DNA of 13,857 bases from Nitrospiraceae bacterium UBA6905 (GCA_002451165.1 DKBH01000069.1:325-14181); one strand, 5' to 3'; shown: positions 1 through 7,577, numbered from the stretch's first letter. Made by a program: numbers and translations. Notes: generated by a model from the letters alone, not told the origin.

Positions 1-1053
1 CGCAACGACGGGCGGGTCTGGGTGCCGAAGAGAGAAGCCGACGAGCGGAAGCCCTACGGGGTACCCGAGGACGAGCGGGACTATTATCTCGAACGCAAAT
101 ACCCGAGCTTCGGCAATCTTGCACCGAGGGATATTGCCTCCCGCGCTGCAAAAGAGGTCTGCGATGAAGGCCGTGGTGTAGGCCCAGGAGGCCGTGGTGT
201 TTATCTGGACTTCGCAGATGCGATCCAACGCCTCGGAAAGGAGAGGATATCGGAGCGGTACGGAAACCTCTTCGAGATGTATGAGAAGATCACGGCAGAA
301 AATGCCTACGAACGGCCCATGCGCATCTATCCCGCACCGCATTACACCATGGGAGGACTCTGGGTTGACTATAACCTGCAGAGCAATATACCCGGCCTCT
401 TTGTGTTGGGCGAAGCGAATTTTTCAGACCATGGTGCAAACCGGCTCGGTGCGAGCGCACTTATGCAGGGTCTTGCTGACGGGTATTTCATCATCTCATA
501 CACCATTGCCGGCTATCTTGCCGGGACAACGCCCGGCCTGGTAGCGACCGATCACCCAGAGTTCAGAAAGGCGGAGGGAGAACTGCAGGAGTCCGTCAAA
601 AAACTGCTCTCTATCCAGGGGAGAAAGACCGTGAATGATTTTCATCGGGAGCTCGGCAGGATCATGTGGGACCATGTCGGCATGGCGCGAAGTAAGCAGA
701 GCCTTGAACTGGCACTGAAGCGCATACCCGAACTCAGGGCCGAGTTCTGGAGTAACGTACGAGTCCCGGGGAGTGGCCTTGAACTGAACCAGGAACTCGA
801 AAAGGCGGGCCGCGTTGCTGACTTTCTCGAATTCGGCGAGCTCATGGCGCGCGACGCACTGTTGCGCGAAGAGTCCTGCGGAGGACATTTCAGGGTCGAG
901 CATCAGATGCCCGACGGCGAAGCAAAGCGGGATGACGATAATTACTGCTATGTGGCTGCGTGGGAATACCGGGGGACCGGACTTGCGCCAGAGTTGCACA
1001 AAGAGCCGTTAACCTTTGAGCATGTTCAGCTTGCAACGAGGAGCTATAAGTAA
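1..1053 (+). CDS. sdhA: Succinate dehydrogenase/fumarate reductase flavoprotein subunit (5' truncated)
   Basis: This is the C-terminal part (about 350 residues) of the FAD subunit of Complex II, which interconverts succinate and fumarate at the membrane. The frame is open to the first base of the window and the first residues (RNDGRVWVP) already match the family, so the true start and the N-terminal FAD-binding fold lie upstream; the GTG at 22 is internal. Visible family motifs are YYLERKYPSFGNLAPRDIAS, the active-site stretch RPMRIYPAPHYTMGGLW, and the FAD-contacting GEANFSDHGANRLGASALMQ. The C-terminal helical domain follows. The sequence is of the type seen in Geobacter and related SdhA/FrdA proteins with a single cytochrome b anchor; that subunit is not in view and may lie upstream. 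The stop overlaps the start of the iron-sulfur subunit gene (TAATG), so the two are translationally coupled. The direction of the reaction in vivo cannot be told from this fragment. Confidence 0.96.
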   Translation, partial: RNDGRVWVPKREADERKPYGVPEDERDYYLERKYPSFGNLAPRDIASRAAKEVCDEGRGVGPGGRGVYLDFADAIQRLGKERISERYGNLFEMYEKITAENAYERPMRIYPAPHYTMGGLWVDYNLQSNIPGLFVLGEANFSDHGANRLGASALMQGLADGYFIISYTIAGYLAGTTPGLVATDHPEFRKAEGELQESVKKLLSIQGRKTVNDFHRELGRIMWDHVGMARSKQSLELALKRIPELRAEFWSNVRVPGSGLELNQELEKAGRVADFLEFGELMARDALLREESCGGHFRVEHQMPDGEAKRDDDNYCYVAAWEYRGTGLAPELHKEPLTFEHVQLATRSYK

Positions 1054-1817
1054 TGGAACTTACCCTGTTCGTATGGCGACAGAAAGGGCAGCAGGACAAA
1101 GGAGGGCTCGAACAGCTTACTGCGAGAGAGATCAGTCCTGACATGTCCTTTCTCGAGATGCTCGATAGCGTGAATGAAGGCCTCATCGCTGAGGGTAAGG
1201 AACCGATTGCCTTTGACCATGACTGCAGGGAAGGAATCTGCGGCATGTGTTCTCAGGTGATCAACGGCATTCCTCATGGCCCGCAGGAAAAGACCACGGT
1301 CTGCCAGCTCCATATGCGCCATTTCAAGGACGGCGACACGATATATATAGAACCCTGGCGGGCGAGGGCATTTCCCGTCATCAAGGACATGATCGTAGAC
1401 CGATCCGGTCTTGACCGCATCATTCAGTCCGGAGGTTATGTGTCGGTGCATACCGGTGGGGTACCCGATGCAAACGCTGTGCTGGTGCCGAAGCAGTATG
1501 CAGATGTTGCCATGGATGCTGCCGAGTGCATAGGATGCGGCGCCTGTGTTGCAGCATGCCCCAACGGCGCTGCCATGCTCTTCGCTGCCGCCAAGGTGAC
1601 GCACCTTGCGATGCTGCCGCAGGGGCGGCCTGAGGCCGGGCGGCGCGTATGCGTCATGACCGAGGCCATGCTGAAAGAAGGATTCGGAAACTGCAGCAAT
1701 CATTACGAATGCCAGTCTGTCTGCCCAAAAGGCATTAAGGTATCGTTCATAGCGAAATTGAACCGTGAATATATGAAGTCGCTTGTAAACAATACCGGCT
1801 GTAGTGCGGGGACATAG
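1053..1817 (+). CDS. sdhB: Succinate dehydrogenase/fumarate reductase iron-sulfur subunit
   Basis: This 254-residue subunit carries electrons between the flavin of SdhA and the membrane quinone site. All cluster ligands are visible. The N-terminal ferredoxin-like domain has C58, C63, C66 and C84 for the [2Fe-2S] centre. The C-terminal domain has CIGCGACVAACP (C159, C162, C165, C169) and C214, C220, C224, which fit the usual [4Fe-4S] and [3Fe-4S] centres; the 6- and 4-residue spacing of the last three matches the family. Length is close to the 230-260 residues usual for SdhB/FrdB. The ATG shares one base with the sdhA stop. No membrane-anchor gene follows, so a cytochrome b subunit, if present, would be upstream of sdhA. 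The next gene begins 139 bp downstream behind its own likely promoter. Confidence 0.96.
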   Translation: MELTLFVWRQKGQQDKGGLEQLTAREISPDMSFLEMLDSVNEGLIAEGKEPIAFDHDCREGICGMCSQVINGIPHGPQEKTTVCQLHMRHFKDGDTIYIEPWRARAFPVIKDMIVDRSGLDRIIQSGGYVSVHTGGVPDANAVLVPKQYADVAMDAAECIGCGACVAACPNGAAMLFAAAKVTHLAMLPQGRPEAGRRVCVMTEAMLKEGFGNCSNHYECQSVCPKGIKVSFIAKLNREYMKSLVNNTGCSAGT

Positions 1818-1823
1818 CGGGAG

Positions 1824-1835
1824 GGGGCTTTCCCC
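1824..1835 (+). terminator. Weak GC hairpin after sdhB
   Basis: A GGGG-CTTT-CCCC stem-loop lies 6 bp past the sdhB stop codon. The stem is only four base pairs and the sequence after it (AGAATTTGTCTT) has only a poor T run. It may reduce read-through from sdhAB into the transporter genes, but it is not a convincing intrinsic terminator. Confidence 0.25.
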
Positions 1836-1845
1836 AGAATTTGTC

Positions 1846-1872
1846 TTGCAATTCAAGAGAGGATTCTATAAT
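1846..1872 (+). promoter_or_regulatory. Candidate sigma-70-type promoter for the liv operon
   Basis: A perfect TATAAT at 1867-1872 has a TTGCAA-like -35 at 1846-1851. The 15-bp spacing is short; TCTTGC at 17 bp is an alternative. A 5-bp inverted repeat (TCTTG/CAAGA, 1844-1858) overlaps the -35 region. The -10 is about 85 bp upstream of the binding-protein start, leaving a leader of roughly 75 nt. Confidence 0.5.
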
Positions 1873-1945
1873 ATTTTGTTATCGGTTCATTAGGACTAGC
1901 CTGCCGGTCACAGAACGTATTCAGGAACAGAAGAAAAACTTTCGC

Positions 1946-1952
1946 AAGGAGG
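1946..1952 (+). promoter_or_regulatory. Ribosome binding site of livK
   Basis: AAGGAGG lies 4 bp before the ATG at 1957, a full match to the anti-Shine-Dalgarno sequence. It fixes the start directly in front of a good signal peptide. Confidence 0.8.
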
Positions 1953-1956
1953 AACC

Positions 1957-3147
1957 ATGAAACGTCTGACCCTGATCACCCTCTTCGCCTTTGTACTGAG
2001 CCTTTCCGCTTCGACCCTTTTCGCCGCAGATACCTTTGACCTCGTTATCCCGCTGCCCCTGACCGGCAAACAGGCAAAGTTCGGTGAGATGATGAAAAAA
2101 TCCTACGAAATCGCGGCGGAAGAGATCAATGCCAAAGGCGGTGTCAAGAAGAAGAAGATCGTGCTTTCCTTTGAAGATTCAGGGGCAAAGCCTGAGACAG
2201 CCAGGGCTATCGTCGAAAAGCTGATAGATACCAAAAAGCAGCCGCTGATCGTCGGAGAATACACCTCGTCATGTGCTAAAGCCGTTGCAGCAGTTGCCGA
2301 AGAGCGCAAGACCCCCTACCTGGTCGTTGCCAGTGCCGATGACGACATAACCAGGCAGGACTATAAGTACGTATTCCGGCAGAATGCAGTGAATTCCCAC
2401 TATGCGGACGGGTTAGTCAGTTTTATAAAGAACGTGGTGAAGCCGAAGACGATGGCGATCCTCTACGAAAGCTCTGCATTCGGCAACTCAGGCGCTGACG
2501 CTATGGAAAAGGACGCCCAGAAGATCGGTGCGAAAGTGGTCTTGAAAGAAAAGTATGAGGCAGGGTCTGTTGACTTCAAGCCGCTGCTTTCCAAGGTAAA
2601 AGCTACCCGGCCTGACGTCATCTACATGGTCTCTTATGTCATGGACGCGTCGCTGCTCATGAAGCAGATCAAGGAGCTCAGGATAGACGCAAAGCTCTTT
2701 GCCGGAGGAGCTGCCGGCTTCGCCATCCCTGAATTCATTGAAAACGCGAAGGATGCAGCAGAGTATGTTATGACCGCTTCGCTCTGGTGCTTCAAGATGA
2801 AGCAGCCGGGCGCAAAGGAGTATGCCGAGAAGTACAAAAAGCTTTACGGCGATTATCCTTCCTACCATGGGGCCTCGGCGTACTCAGCTCTGTACGTAGT
2901 GAAAGATGCTCTCGAAAGGGCGAAATCCTGGACACCCGACGGTATCCGTGACGCCCTTAGGGCGACAAATGTATCCACCGCCTTCGGGGCGATCAAGTTT
3001 GAGAACAAGGAAGGATACCAGAACCAGAATTTCATGGACACTATCGTCCTTCAGGTTATTAAAGGCGAGCATGAGTGCGTATATCCCGATAACATAGCCA
3101 GCTCAAAGTATATCTATCCGATCCCGACATGGAGAGAGAGGAGATAG
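1957..3147 (+). CDS. livK: Periplasmic amino acid-type substrate-binding protein (LivK-like)
   Basis: This 396-residue exported protein is the ligand receptor of the ABC importer encoded by the next four genes. A Sec signal peptide is clear: MKR, a hydrophobic core, then STLFA with cleavage likely after residue 23; there is no lipobox cysteine. The rest is a type I periplasmic-binding fold (Peripla_BP_6/LivK family). It opens with DLVIPLPLTGKQAKFG, followed by EEINAKGGV. The family's conserved EYTSSC and ILYESSAFGNSGADA segments are present. Known relatives bind leucine/isoleucine/valine, but also amides, urea or aromatic acids. The exact substrate cannot be read from the sequence, so the symbol marks the family, not proven leucine specificity. 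It is probably the first gene of the operon. Confidence 0.92.
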   Translation: MKRLTLITLFAFVLSLSASTLFAADTFDLVIPLPLTGKQAKFGEMMKKSYEIAAEEINAKGGVKKKKIVLSFEDSGAKPETARAIVEKLIDTKKQPLIVGEYTSSCAKAVAAVAEERKTPYLVVASADDDITRQDYKYVFRQNAVNSHYADGLVSFIKNVVKPKTMAILYESSAFGNSGADAMEKDAQKIGAKVVLKEKYEAGSVDFKPLLSKVKATRPDVIYMVSYVMDASLLMKQIKELRIDAKLFAGGAAGFAIPEFIENAKDAAEYVMTASLWCFKMKQPGAKEYAEKYKKLYGDYPSYHGASAYSALYVVKDALERAKSWTPDGIRDALRATNVSTAFGAIKFENKEGYQNQNFMDTIVLQVIKGEHECVYPDNIASSKYIYPIPTWRERR

Positions 3148-3187
3148 AAGGAACGCTCACCCTGGAAAAGAGCCGGCGAGGTGAACC

Positions 3188-4117
3188 GTGACATCTGTTC
3201 AGCTTGAAGTTCTCCTGCAGACGCTGATATCAGGTCTCCTGCTGGGAGGCCTGTATGCCCTGATCGGCATTGGCATGACCCTGATCATGGGCGTCATGAA
3301 GATTATCAACCTTGCCCATGGCGAATTGATGATGGTCGCCATGTATATTGCCTACGTGCTTTTCTCGTCATTTCATGTCGACCCGTATCTTTCGATATTG
3401 ATAGCTGCTCCGGCTCTTTTTATTCTCGGCATCCTGCTGCAGAAATATCTCATCAATCCGGTGCTGAAGGTTGAGGCGATCATACCCGAAAACCAGGTCA
3501 TCCTTACGGTAGGCATCGGCATGGTGCTGGCCAATATCGCCACGATCATATTTTCCTCCGACTACAAAACCACGCCGGTAGATTATGCTACCAAGGCATG
3601 GTATCTCTCGGATTACTGGAGGGAATCCCCCATCGAACTTTCCCTTTCCATGCCCTGGTCAGTCTCGTTCTGTGTCGCCCTCGTCATTACTGCTGCCCTC
3701 TGGTTCTTTCTTACGAAGACCGATATGGGCAAGTCCATACGGGCCACTGCCCAGGACAAGGATGCAGCACTGCTCATGGGAGTCAATGTTGAAAGGATGC
3801 GGGTTGTAACCTTCGGTCTCGGCTCTGCCCTTGTTGGTTCAGCAGGGTGCCTCTTCATCCCGATTTACTACCTCTATCCTGACCTGGGTGGCCAGTTCAC
3901 GCTCATTGCATTTGTCATTACAATCCTCGGCGGCCTCGGCTCTACCGTCGGAGCAATTATCGGCGGCCTCATCCTTGGAGTATTCGAATCCCTGACCGCT
4001 ACTTACGCCGGCATGGGATGGGCGCCGGTGGGCAGATTTATGATCTTCGTGGCTGCGCTTATCTTTGTGCCGGGGGGCATCATGTCGCTCTTCAGGAAAC
4101 GGAGGCTCGGAAAATGA
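3188..4117 (+). CDS. livH: Branched-chain amino acid ABC transporter permease LivH
   Basis: This 309-residue inner-membrane protein is one of the two channel-forming subunits of the importer. It has about eight hydrophobic segments. The LivH hallmarks are the N-terminal GLLLGGLYALIGIGMTLIMG and MKIINLAHGELMMV, the cytoplasmic coupling-helix region TDMGKSIRATAQDKDAALLMGVN that contacts the ATPases, and GGLGSTVGAIIGG near the C-terminus. The start is GTG at 3188, preceded by GAGGTG at 3178-3183; the earlier GTG at 3181 is out of frame. It begins 40 bp after livK. Its stop overlaps the livM start in an ATGA junction at 4114-4117. Confidence 0.94.
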   Translation: MTSVQLEVLLQTLISGLLLGGLYALIGIGMTLIMGVMKIINLAHGELMMVAMYIAYVLFSSFHVDPYLSILIAAPALFILGILLQKYLINPVLKVEAIIPENQVILTVGIGMVLANIATIIFSSDYKTTPVDYATKAWYLSDYWRESPIELSLSMPWSVSFCVALVITAALWFFLTKTDMGKSIRATAQDKDAALLMGVNVERMRVVTFGLGSALVGSAGCLFIPIYYLYPDLGGQFTLIAFVITILGGLGSTVGAIIGGLILGVFESLTATYAGMGWAPVGRFMIFVAALIFVPGGIMSLFRKRRLGK

Positions 4118-5052
4118 AGAAGGCGCTGCCGCTCATCATACTGGGCATGCTTGCTGTGCTGCCTCTTCTCGGGCTCAGTTCATACTGGATGCATATCCTG
4201 ATCCTCGTGATCATGTGGTCAGTGATCGGCATGGCCTGGAACCTTCTTGGCGGCTACTGCGGCCAGGTTTCGTTCGGCCATGCCGCCTTCTTCGGTGTGG
4301 GGGCTTACACTGCAGGTATTCTGTATAACAAGGCTCACCTCTCTGCATGGTGGGGCATGCCGCTCAGCATCGTGGTCGTGACCATCTTCGCGCTGATCAT
4401 TGGCTACATCTGCCTGAGACTTCGCGGTCCATTTTTTGCCCTCGGTACGCTTGCCATGGGCGTTATTCTGAGGGTTACCGCAGAAAATCTCACCGCCATA
4501 ACAGAGGGTGACCTCGGCATCATGCTCCAGGAGAGAACCTGGATCGAAAAGACGTGGTATTTCTACATCATTCTCGCGCTGGCAGCCGTGACATTCATCG
4601 CGATTAAGATGGTCGTTGAATCGAAGTTCGGTTATTATTTTGTTGCGATCCGGGAGGACCAGGATGCTGCTGAATCCCTCGGTATCAATACGACGCTGTA
4701 TAAGACGATTGCCTTAAGTATCAGCGCTGTCTTCACGGGTCTTGCGGGGGCATTTTATATGAACTATATGGGGTACATAGACCCCAAGATCGTCTTTGCC
4801 CTTCATGACATCTCGATCGTTACGATCATGGTCGTCATGGTCGGGGGCGTGGCAACGTACTGGGGGCCGTTCGTCGGTGCGGTCATCATGGTATTCCTTG
4901 CGGAGATCATACGGACGATCCCCAAGCTCGGCGCTGCGCACCATACCTTCTTCGGCATCCTGCTGATCGTTATCATCATCTTCCTGCCGAACGGCATAAC
5001 GGGAGATATTCAGAAACTTAAGAAAATCCTAAGGATAGGGAAGGCGACGTAA
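4114..5052 (+). CDS. livM: Branched-chain amino acid ABC transporter permease LivM
   Basis: This 312-residue protein is the second transmembrane subunit and pairs with LivH. The family signature WNLLGGYCGQVSFGHAAFFG is near the N-terminus, and the coupling-helix stretch AIREDQDAAESLGINTTLYK is in the middle. GGVATYWGPFVGAVIM lies toward the C-terminus. The open frame extends upstream to an ATG at 4018, but that start would lie deep inside livH. The ATG at 4114 gives a normal N-terminus (MKKALPLIILGM) and a 4-bp ATGA overlap typical of this operon type. Its stop shares a base with the livG start (TAATG at 5050-5054). The length fits the shorter LivM proteins common outside enterobacteria. Confidence 0.94.
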   Translation: MKKALPLIILGMLAVLPLLGLSSYWMHILILVIMWSVIGMAWNLLGGYCGQVSFGHAAFFGVGAYTAGILYNKAHLSAWWGMPLSIVVVTIFALIIGYICLRLRGPFFALGTLAMGVILRVTAENLTAITEGDLGIMLQERTWIEKTWYFYIILALAAVTFIAIKMVVESKFGYYFVAIREDQDAAESLGINTTLYKTIALSISAVFTGLAGAFYMNYMGYIDPKIVFALHDISIVTIMVVMVGGVATYWGPFVGAVIMVFLAEIIRTIPKLGAAHHTFFGILLIVIIIFLPNGITGDIQKLKKILRIGKAT

Positions 5053-5774
5053 TGGCGCTGCTTGAGGTCAAAGGTGTTTCACGCTTCTTCGGCGGTCTTG
5101 CCGCGCTGACCGATGTCTCTTTTGACGTTGAAAAAGGTCATATCCTCGGCTTGATCGGCCCCAACGGGGCCGGCAAGACCACCATGTTCAATGTGGTGAA
5201 CGGGTTTTATGCACCTTCCAAGGGTGAGGTCTATTTCAGGCAGAAGAAAATATCTGGCCTCAAGCCTCACCAGATCTGCCAGATGGGTATCGCCAGGACT
5301 TTCCAGGTAGTAAAGCCCCTCCAGAGGATGAGCGTCCTTGATAATGTCATCGCGTCCGCCTTTCTAAGGGTGAAAACAAGGACTCGTGCTGAAGAGATAG
5401 CATTGGAGACGATAAAGTTTACCGGCCTGCTTGATGACAAGGATGTGATATCGAAGGGACTTCCCCTCGGGAAACGGAAAAAGCTTGAGATAGCCCGGGC
5501 TCTTGCGACGCAGCCGGAGATGCTTCTGCTTGACGAATCCTTCGCAGGACTCAATCCCGCAGAACTTGATGAGTCGATAGGGATTATTCAGAGGATCAAA
5601 GAAAAAGGAATAACCATCATGATCATAGAGCATCATATGAAGGTCATCATGGCCATTTCCGACAGGATTGTTGTCTTAAGCTATGGAGAGAAACTTGCTG
5701 AGGGGACGCCGAAGGAGATTGGGAACAACCCTCTTGTGGTAGAGGCGTATCTCGGAGAGGCAGAGAGTGCTTGA
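5052..5774 (+). CDS. livG: Branched-chain amino acid ABC transporter ATPase LivG
   Basis: This 240-residue cytoplasmic ATPase is one of the two that power the importer. The motifs are Walker A GPNGAGKT (residues 36-43), a Q-loop in GIARTFQ (about 80-85), Walker B LLLLD followed by the catalytic glutamate (about E162), a D-loop AGLNPAE, and the switch histidine in IIEHHM (H194). The ABC signature is LPLGKRKKLEIARALA (137-152) rather than LSGGQ or LSYGQ, and Walker B is followed by DES rather than DEP. I recall similar LPLG-type signatures in other LivG-like proteins, so this looks like a subfamily trait rather than damage. The C-terminal EAYLGE is typical of LivG. It overlaps livM by 1 bp and livF by 8 bp. 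Confidence 0.94.
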   Translation: MALLEVKGVSRFFGGLAALTDVSFDVEKGHILGLIGPNGAGKTTMFNVVNGFYAPSKGEVYFRQKKISGLKPHQICQMGIARTFQVVKPLQRMSVLDNVIASAFLRVKTRTRAEEIALETIKFTGLLDDKDVISKGLPLGKRKKLEIARALATQPEMLLLDESFAGLNPAELDESIGIIQRIKEKGITIMIIEHHMKVIMAISDRIVVLSYGEKLAEGTPKEIGNNPLVVEAYLGEAESA

Positions 5775-6471
5775 GATCAGAAATATAGACGTTTTCTATG
5801 GTGATGTCCAGGTTCTATGGGATGTTGCCTTTGAGGTGAAACAGGGCGAGATCGTTGCGCTTATCGGGGCAAACGGAGCAGGAAAGTCTACTACCCTGAA
5901 GACCATTTCGGGGATCGTGCGGCCCCGGAAGGGTGAAGTGCTCTTTGATGGCTCCCCGATTCATACCATCGAGCCCTATAAGCTCATAGAGAAGGGATTG
6001 GCCCTCTGTCCTGAGGCGAGAAGACTTTTTGTGGAGATGACCGTGGAAGAAAATCTGGACATGGGCTCACTGAAAGGGGAGGCGAAGAAACAGAGACAGA
6101 AGTCGAAGGAGAGGGTATTTGAGCTCTTCCCGAGGCTCGGTGAACGGAGGAGGCAGCTTGCCGGGACGCTGAGCGGCGGTGAGCAGCAGATGGTCGCTAT
6201 AGGAAGGGGCCTGATGTCGCTGCCGAAATTGCTGATGTTTGACGAACCATCCCTCGGACTTGCCCCTATCCTGGTCCGCGAGGTGTTCAACGTAATAAAG
6301 CGGATACGGGAAGCCGGGACTACGGTTCTTATTGTTGAGCAGAACACCAAGCAGACCCTCTCCATTGCCGACAGGGCCTATGTGCTCGAGACCGGCAAGA
6401 TAACCCTTCAGGGGACAGGGCAGGCACTACTCAATGACGAGCATGTGAAGAAAGCGTATCTGGGGGTATAG
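5767..6471 (+). CDS. livF: Branched-chain amino acid ABC transporter ATPase LivF
   Basis: This 234-residue cytoplasmic ATPase is the partner of LivG. It shows the full canonical set: Walker A GANGAGKS (34-41), signature LSGGEQQMVAIGRGLM (135-150), Walker B LLMFDEPSLGLAP (155-167) and the switch region VEQN. The family-specific GLALCPEARRLF and the C-terminal KKAYLGV are present. The start is GTG at 5767, giving MLEIRNIDVFYG, which aligns with other LivF N-termini and overlaps the end of livG by 8 bp. LivF carries a perfect signature motif whereas LivG does not, so the two ATPase sites of the heterodimer differ. Confidence 0.95.
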   Translation: MLEIRNIDVFYGDVQVLWDVAFEVKQGEIVALIGANGAGKSTTLKTISGIVRPRKGEVLFDGSPIHTIEPYKLIEKGLALCPEARRLFVEMTVEENLDMGSLKGEAKKQRQKSKERVFELFPRLGERRRQLAGTLSGGEQQMVAIGRGLMSLPKLLMFDEPSLGLAPILVREVFNVIKRIREAGTTVLIVEQNTKQTLSIADRAYVLETGKITLQGTGQALLNDEHVKKAYLGV

Positions 6472-6480
6472 GTCCTAACC

Positions 6481-6487
6481 AAGGAGG
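6481..6487 (+). promoter_or_regulatory. Ribosome binding site deciding the CBS-ACT gene start
   Basis: AAGGAGG ends 6 bp before the ATG at 6494. An in-frame TTG at 6488 abuts this site with no spacer and therefore cannot be its start. Confidence 0.75.
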
Positions 6488-6493
6488 TTGCAT

Positions 6494-7138
6494 ATGTTCG
6501 TTTCCGATTGGATGACAAAAAAGGTAATCACGATAACTCCTGACGACAGCGTTTCTGCTGCAGTCAAGCTCATGAAGGAGAAAAAAATAAAGCATATCCC
6601 TGTGGTCAGAGATGAGAAGCTGAAGGGCATCATCTCGGACAGGGACATTAGGGAGTTCAGCCCATCCAAGGCAACATCGCTTGATGTGTATGAGCTTCAT
6701 TACCTTCTTGCGACCACAAAAGTAAAAGAGATGATGAAGAGCAAGGTCTTTACGATAAGTCCTGATTCTCCCATTGAAGAAGCCGCCATGCGTATGTTCG
6801 ACAATAGTATCGGTTCCCTTCCGGTAATCCAAAACAACAAGGTGGTCGGCATCATCTCGGACAGGGACATCTTCCGGGTGCTCGTCGATATCACGGGTGT
6901 CAGGCACGGCGGACATCGGGTAAGCGTGACAGTCGAGGACCGTCCGGGATCGGTACGGGAGGTCGCTGATATCATCCGCAAGCACGGCTTCAGCCTTCAG
7001 AGCGTACTCACGTCCTACGAGAAAGCCGCCAAGGGCTATCGGAATGTGGTCATCCGCTGTAATGGCGAGGGCAAATTCGGCGCTCTCAGGGCAGAACTTA
7101 TGGGGACGTTTGTGGGTGTAAGGATAGATAAGGGCTGA
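6494..7138 (+). CDS. CBS-CBS-ACT domain protein (AcuB-like)
   Basis: This 214-residue soluble protein has two CBS domains, about residues 1-55 (MFVSDWMTKKVITITPDDSV to GIISDRDIREF) and 75-132 (VKEMMKSKVFTISPDSPI to GIISDRDIFRVL). A C-terminal ACT-type domain follows (about 138-210, starting HRVSVTVEDRPGSVREVADI). CBS pairs commonly bind adenosine nucleotides and ACT domains commonly bind amino acids, so the protein is probably a sensor or regulator without catalysis. The architecture matches proteins annotated AcuB, but no acetoin genes are nearby, so that name is not used. It starts 22 bp after livF on the same strand with no terminator between, so it is likely cotranscribed with the transporter. 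It may tie uptake to energy state or amino acid level; that role is inference. Confidence 0.88.
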   Translation: MFVSDWMTKKVITITPDDSVSAAVKLMKEKKIKHIPVVRDEKLKGIISDRDIREFSPSKATSLDVYELHYLLATTKVKEMMKSKVFTISPDSPIEEAAMRMFDNSIGSLPVIQNNKVVGIISDRDIFRVLVDITGVRHGGHRVSVTVEDRPGSVREVADIIRKHGFSLQSVLTSYEKAAKGYRNVVIRCNGEGKFGALRAELMGTFVGVRIDKG

Positions 7139-7555
7139 TTTCAAACAGACGTGGCCGGTGCGTTGCTCGAGGTATCGGTGCATGACAATGCAGCCAGCCA
7201 TTGCAGTATTCTCAGGTGCCTGTGGGCTGAACCTGGGCCGAAGGAATCCGGCATCTGAATCTTAAGGAGGACCTGGATACGCTTACCTGCCTGTGCAATC
7301 AGGATGGTCTTCATGAATATGCATATCTCCGCTGATCGTAAAAGGATTGCCCTTCCTTATTTTCTGACAGATATTATTCATTGAACAGGGTCTGCGGCGA
7401 GGTGCCAGCGCCGACCTAATTTTACTGCGATAGATGTATAGCTTTTCAGGATCACTAAGGAGGAGGGGCGCTGACAGTCGGAATTTTATCAATAAGACCG
7501 TTGCATGAGATGTACTGCCGAAAATATTTTTATTGTTAAAGAGGGAATCTTTTTA
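7139..7555. other. Intergenic region with orphan Shine-Dalgarno motifs and a hairpin
   Basis: No convincing gene is seen in this stretch of about 420 bp. It holds two full Shine-Dalgarno-like motifs, AAGGAGG at 7264-7270 and AAGGAGGAGG at 7457-7466, neither followed by a usable ATG, GTG or TTG. A bulged hairpin lies at 7389-7416. Base composition becomes AT-rich toward the promoter at 7533. It may be an eroded gene, a long leader, or an unrecognised RNA. Confidence 0.5.
7389..7416 (+). terminator. Bulged GC hairpin, possible terminator or structured RNA
   Basis: GGTC pairs with GACC and GGCG with CGCC, with a 3-nt bulge (TGC) on the 5' side and a 9-nt loop. The sequence after it is TAATTTTAC, a short U-rich run. 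This could end the transcript of the transporter operon, but the tail is weak. Confidence 0.3.
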
Positions 7556-7561
7556 TATAAT
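7533..7561 (+). promoter_or_regulatory. Promoter of the YtkA/peroxidase operon
   Basis: TTGTTA (7533-7538) and a perfect TATAAT (7556-7561) are separated by exactly 17 bp, a textbook sigma-70-type arrangement. Transcription would begin near 7568, about 22 nt before the ATG at 7590. This also argues against any coding start upstream of the promoter. Confidence 0.8.
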
Positions 7562-7577
7562 GGTTAGTATAAAAATC

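Noticed and set aside
1044..1856. Long open frame (270 codons) antisense to sdhB
   Set aside because: It exactly opposes a gene with all expected Fe-S ligands, has no recognisable domain, and reflects codon bias of the real gene on the other strand.
4018..4113. Upstream ATG that would lengthen livM by 32 residues
   Set aside because: It lies inside livH, adds a non-membrane N-terminus unlike LivM, and the ATG at 4114 forms the expected ATGA overlap.
6431..7201. Open frame of 256 codons antisense to the CBS-ACT gene
   Set aside because: It opposes a clear CBS-CBS-ACT protein with a perfect ribosome binding site; its translation shows no family features.
7304..7384. Short plus-strand frame of 26 codons (MVFMNMHIS...)
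   Set aside because: AGG immediately abuts the ATG with no spacing, there is no recognisable motif and the length is within chance.
7283..7492. Minus-strand frame of 69 codons in the 7139-7589 gap
   Set aside because: There is no ribosome binding site, an odd basic composition and no family resemblance.
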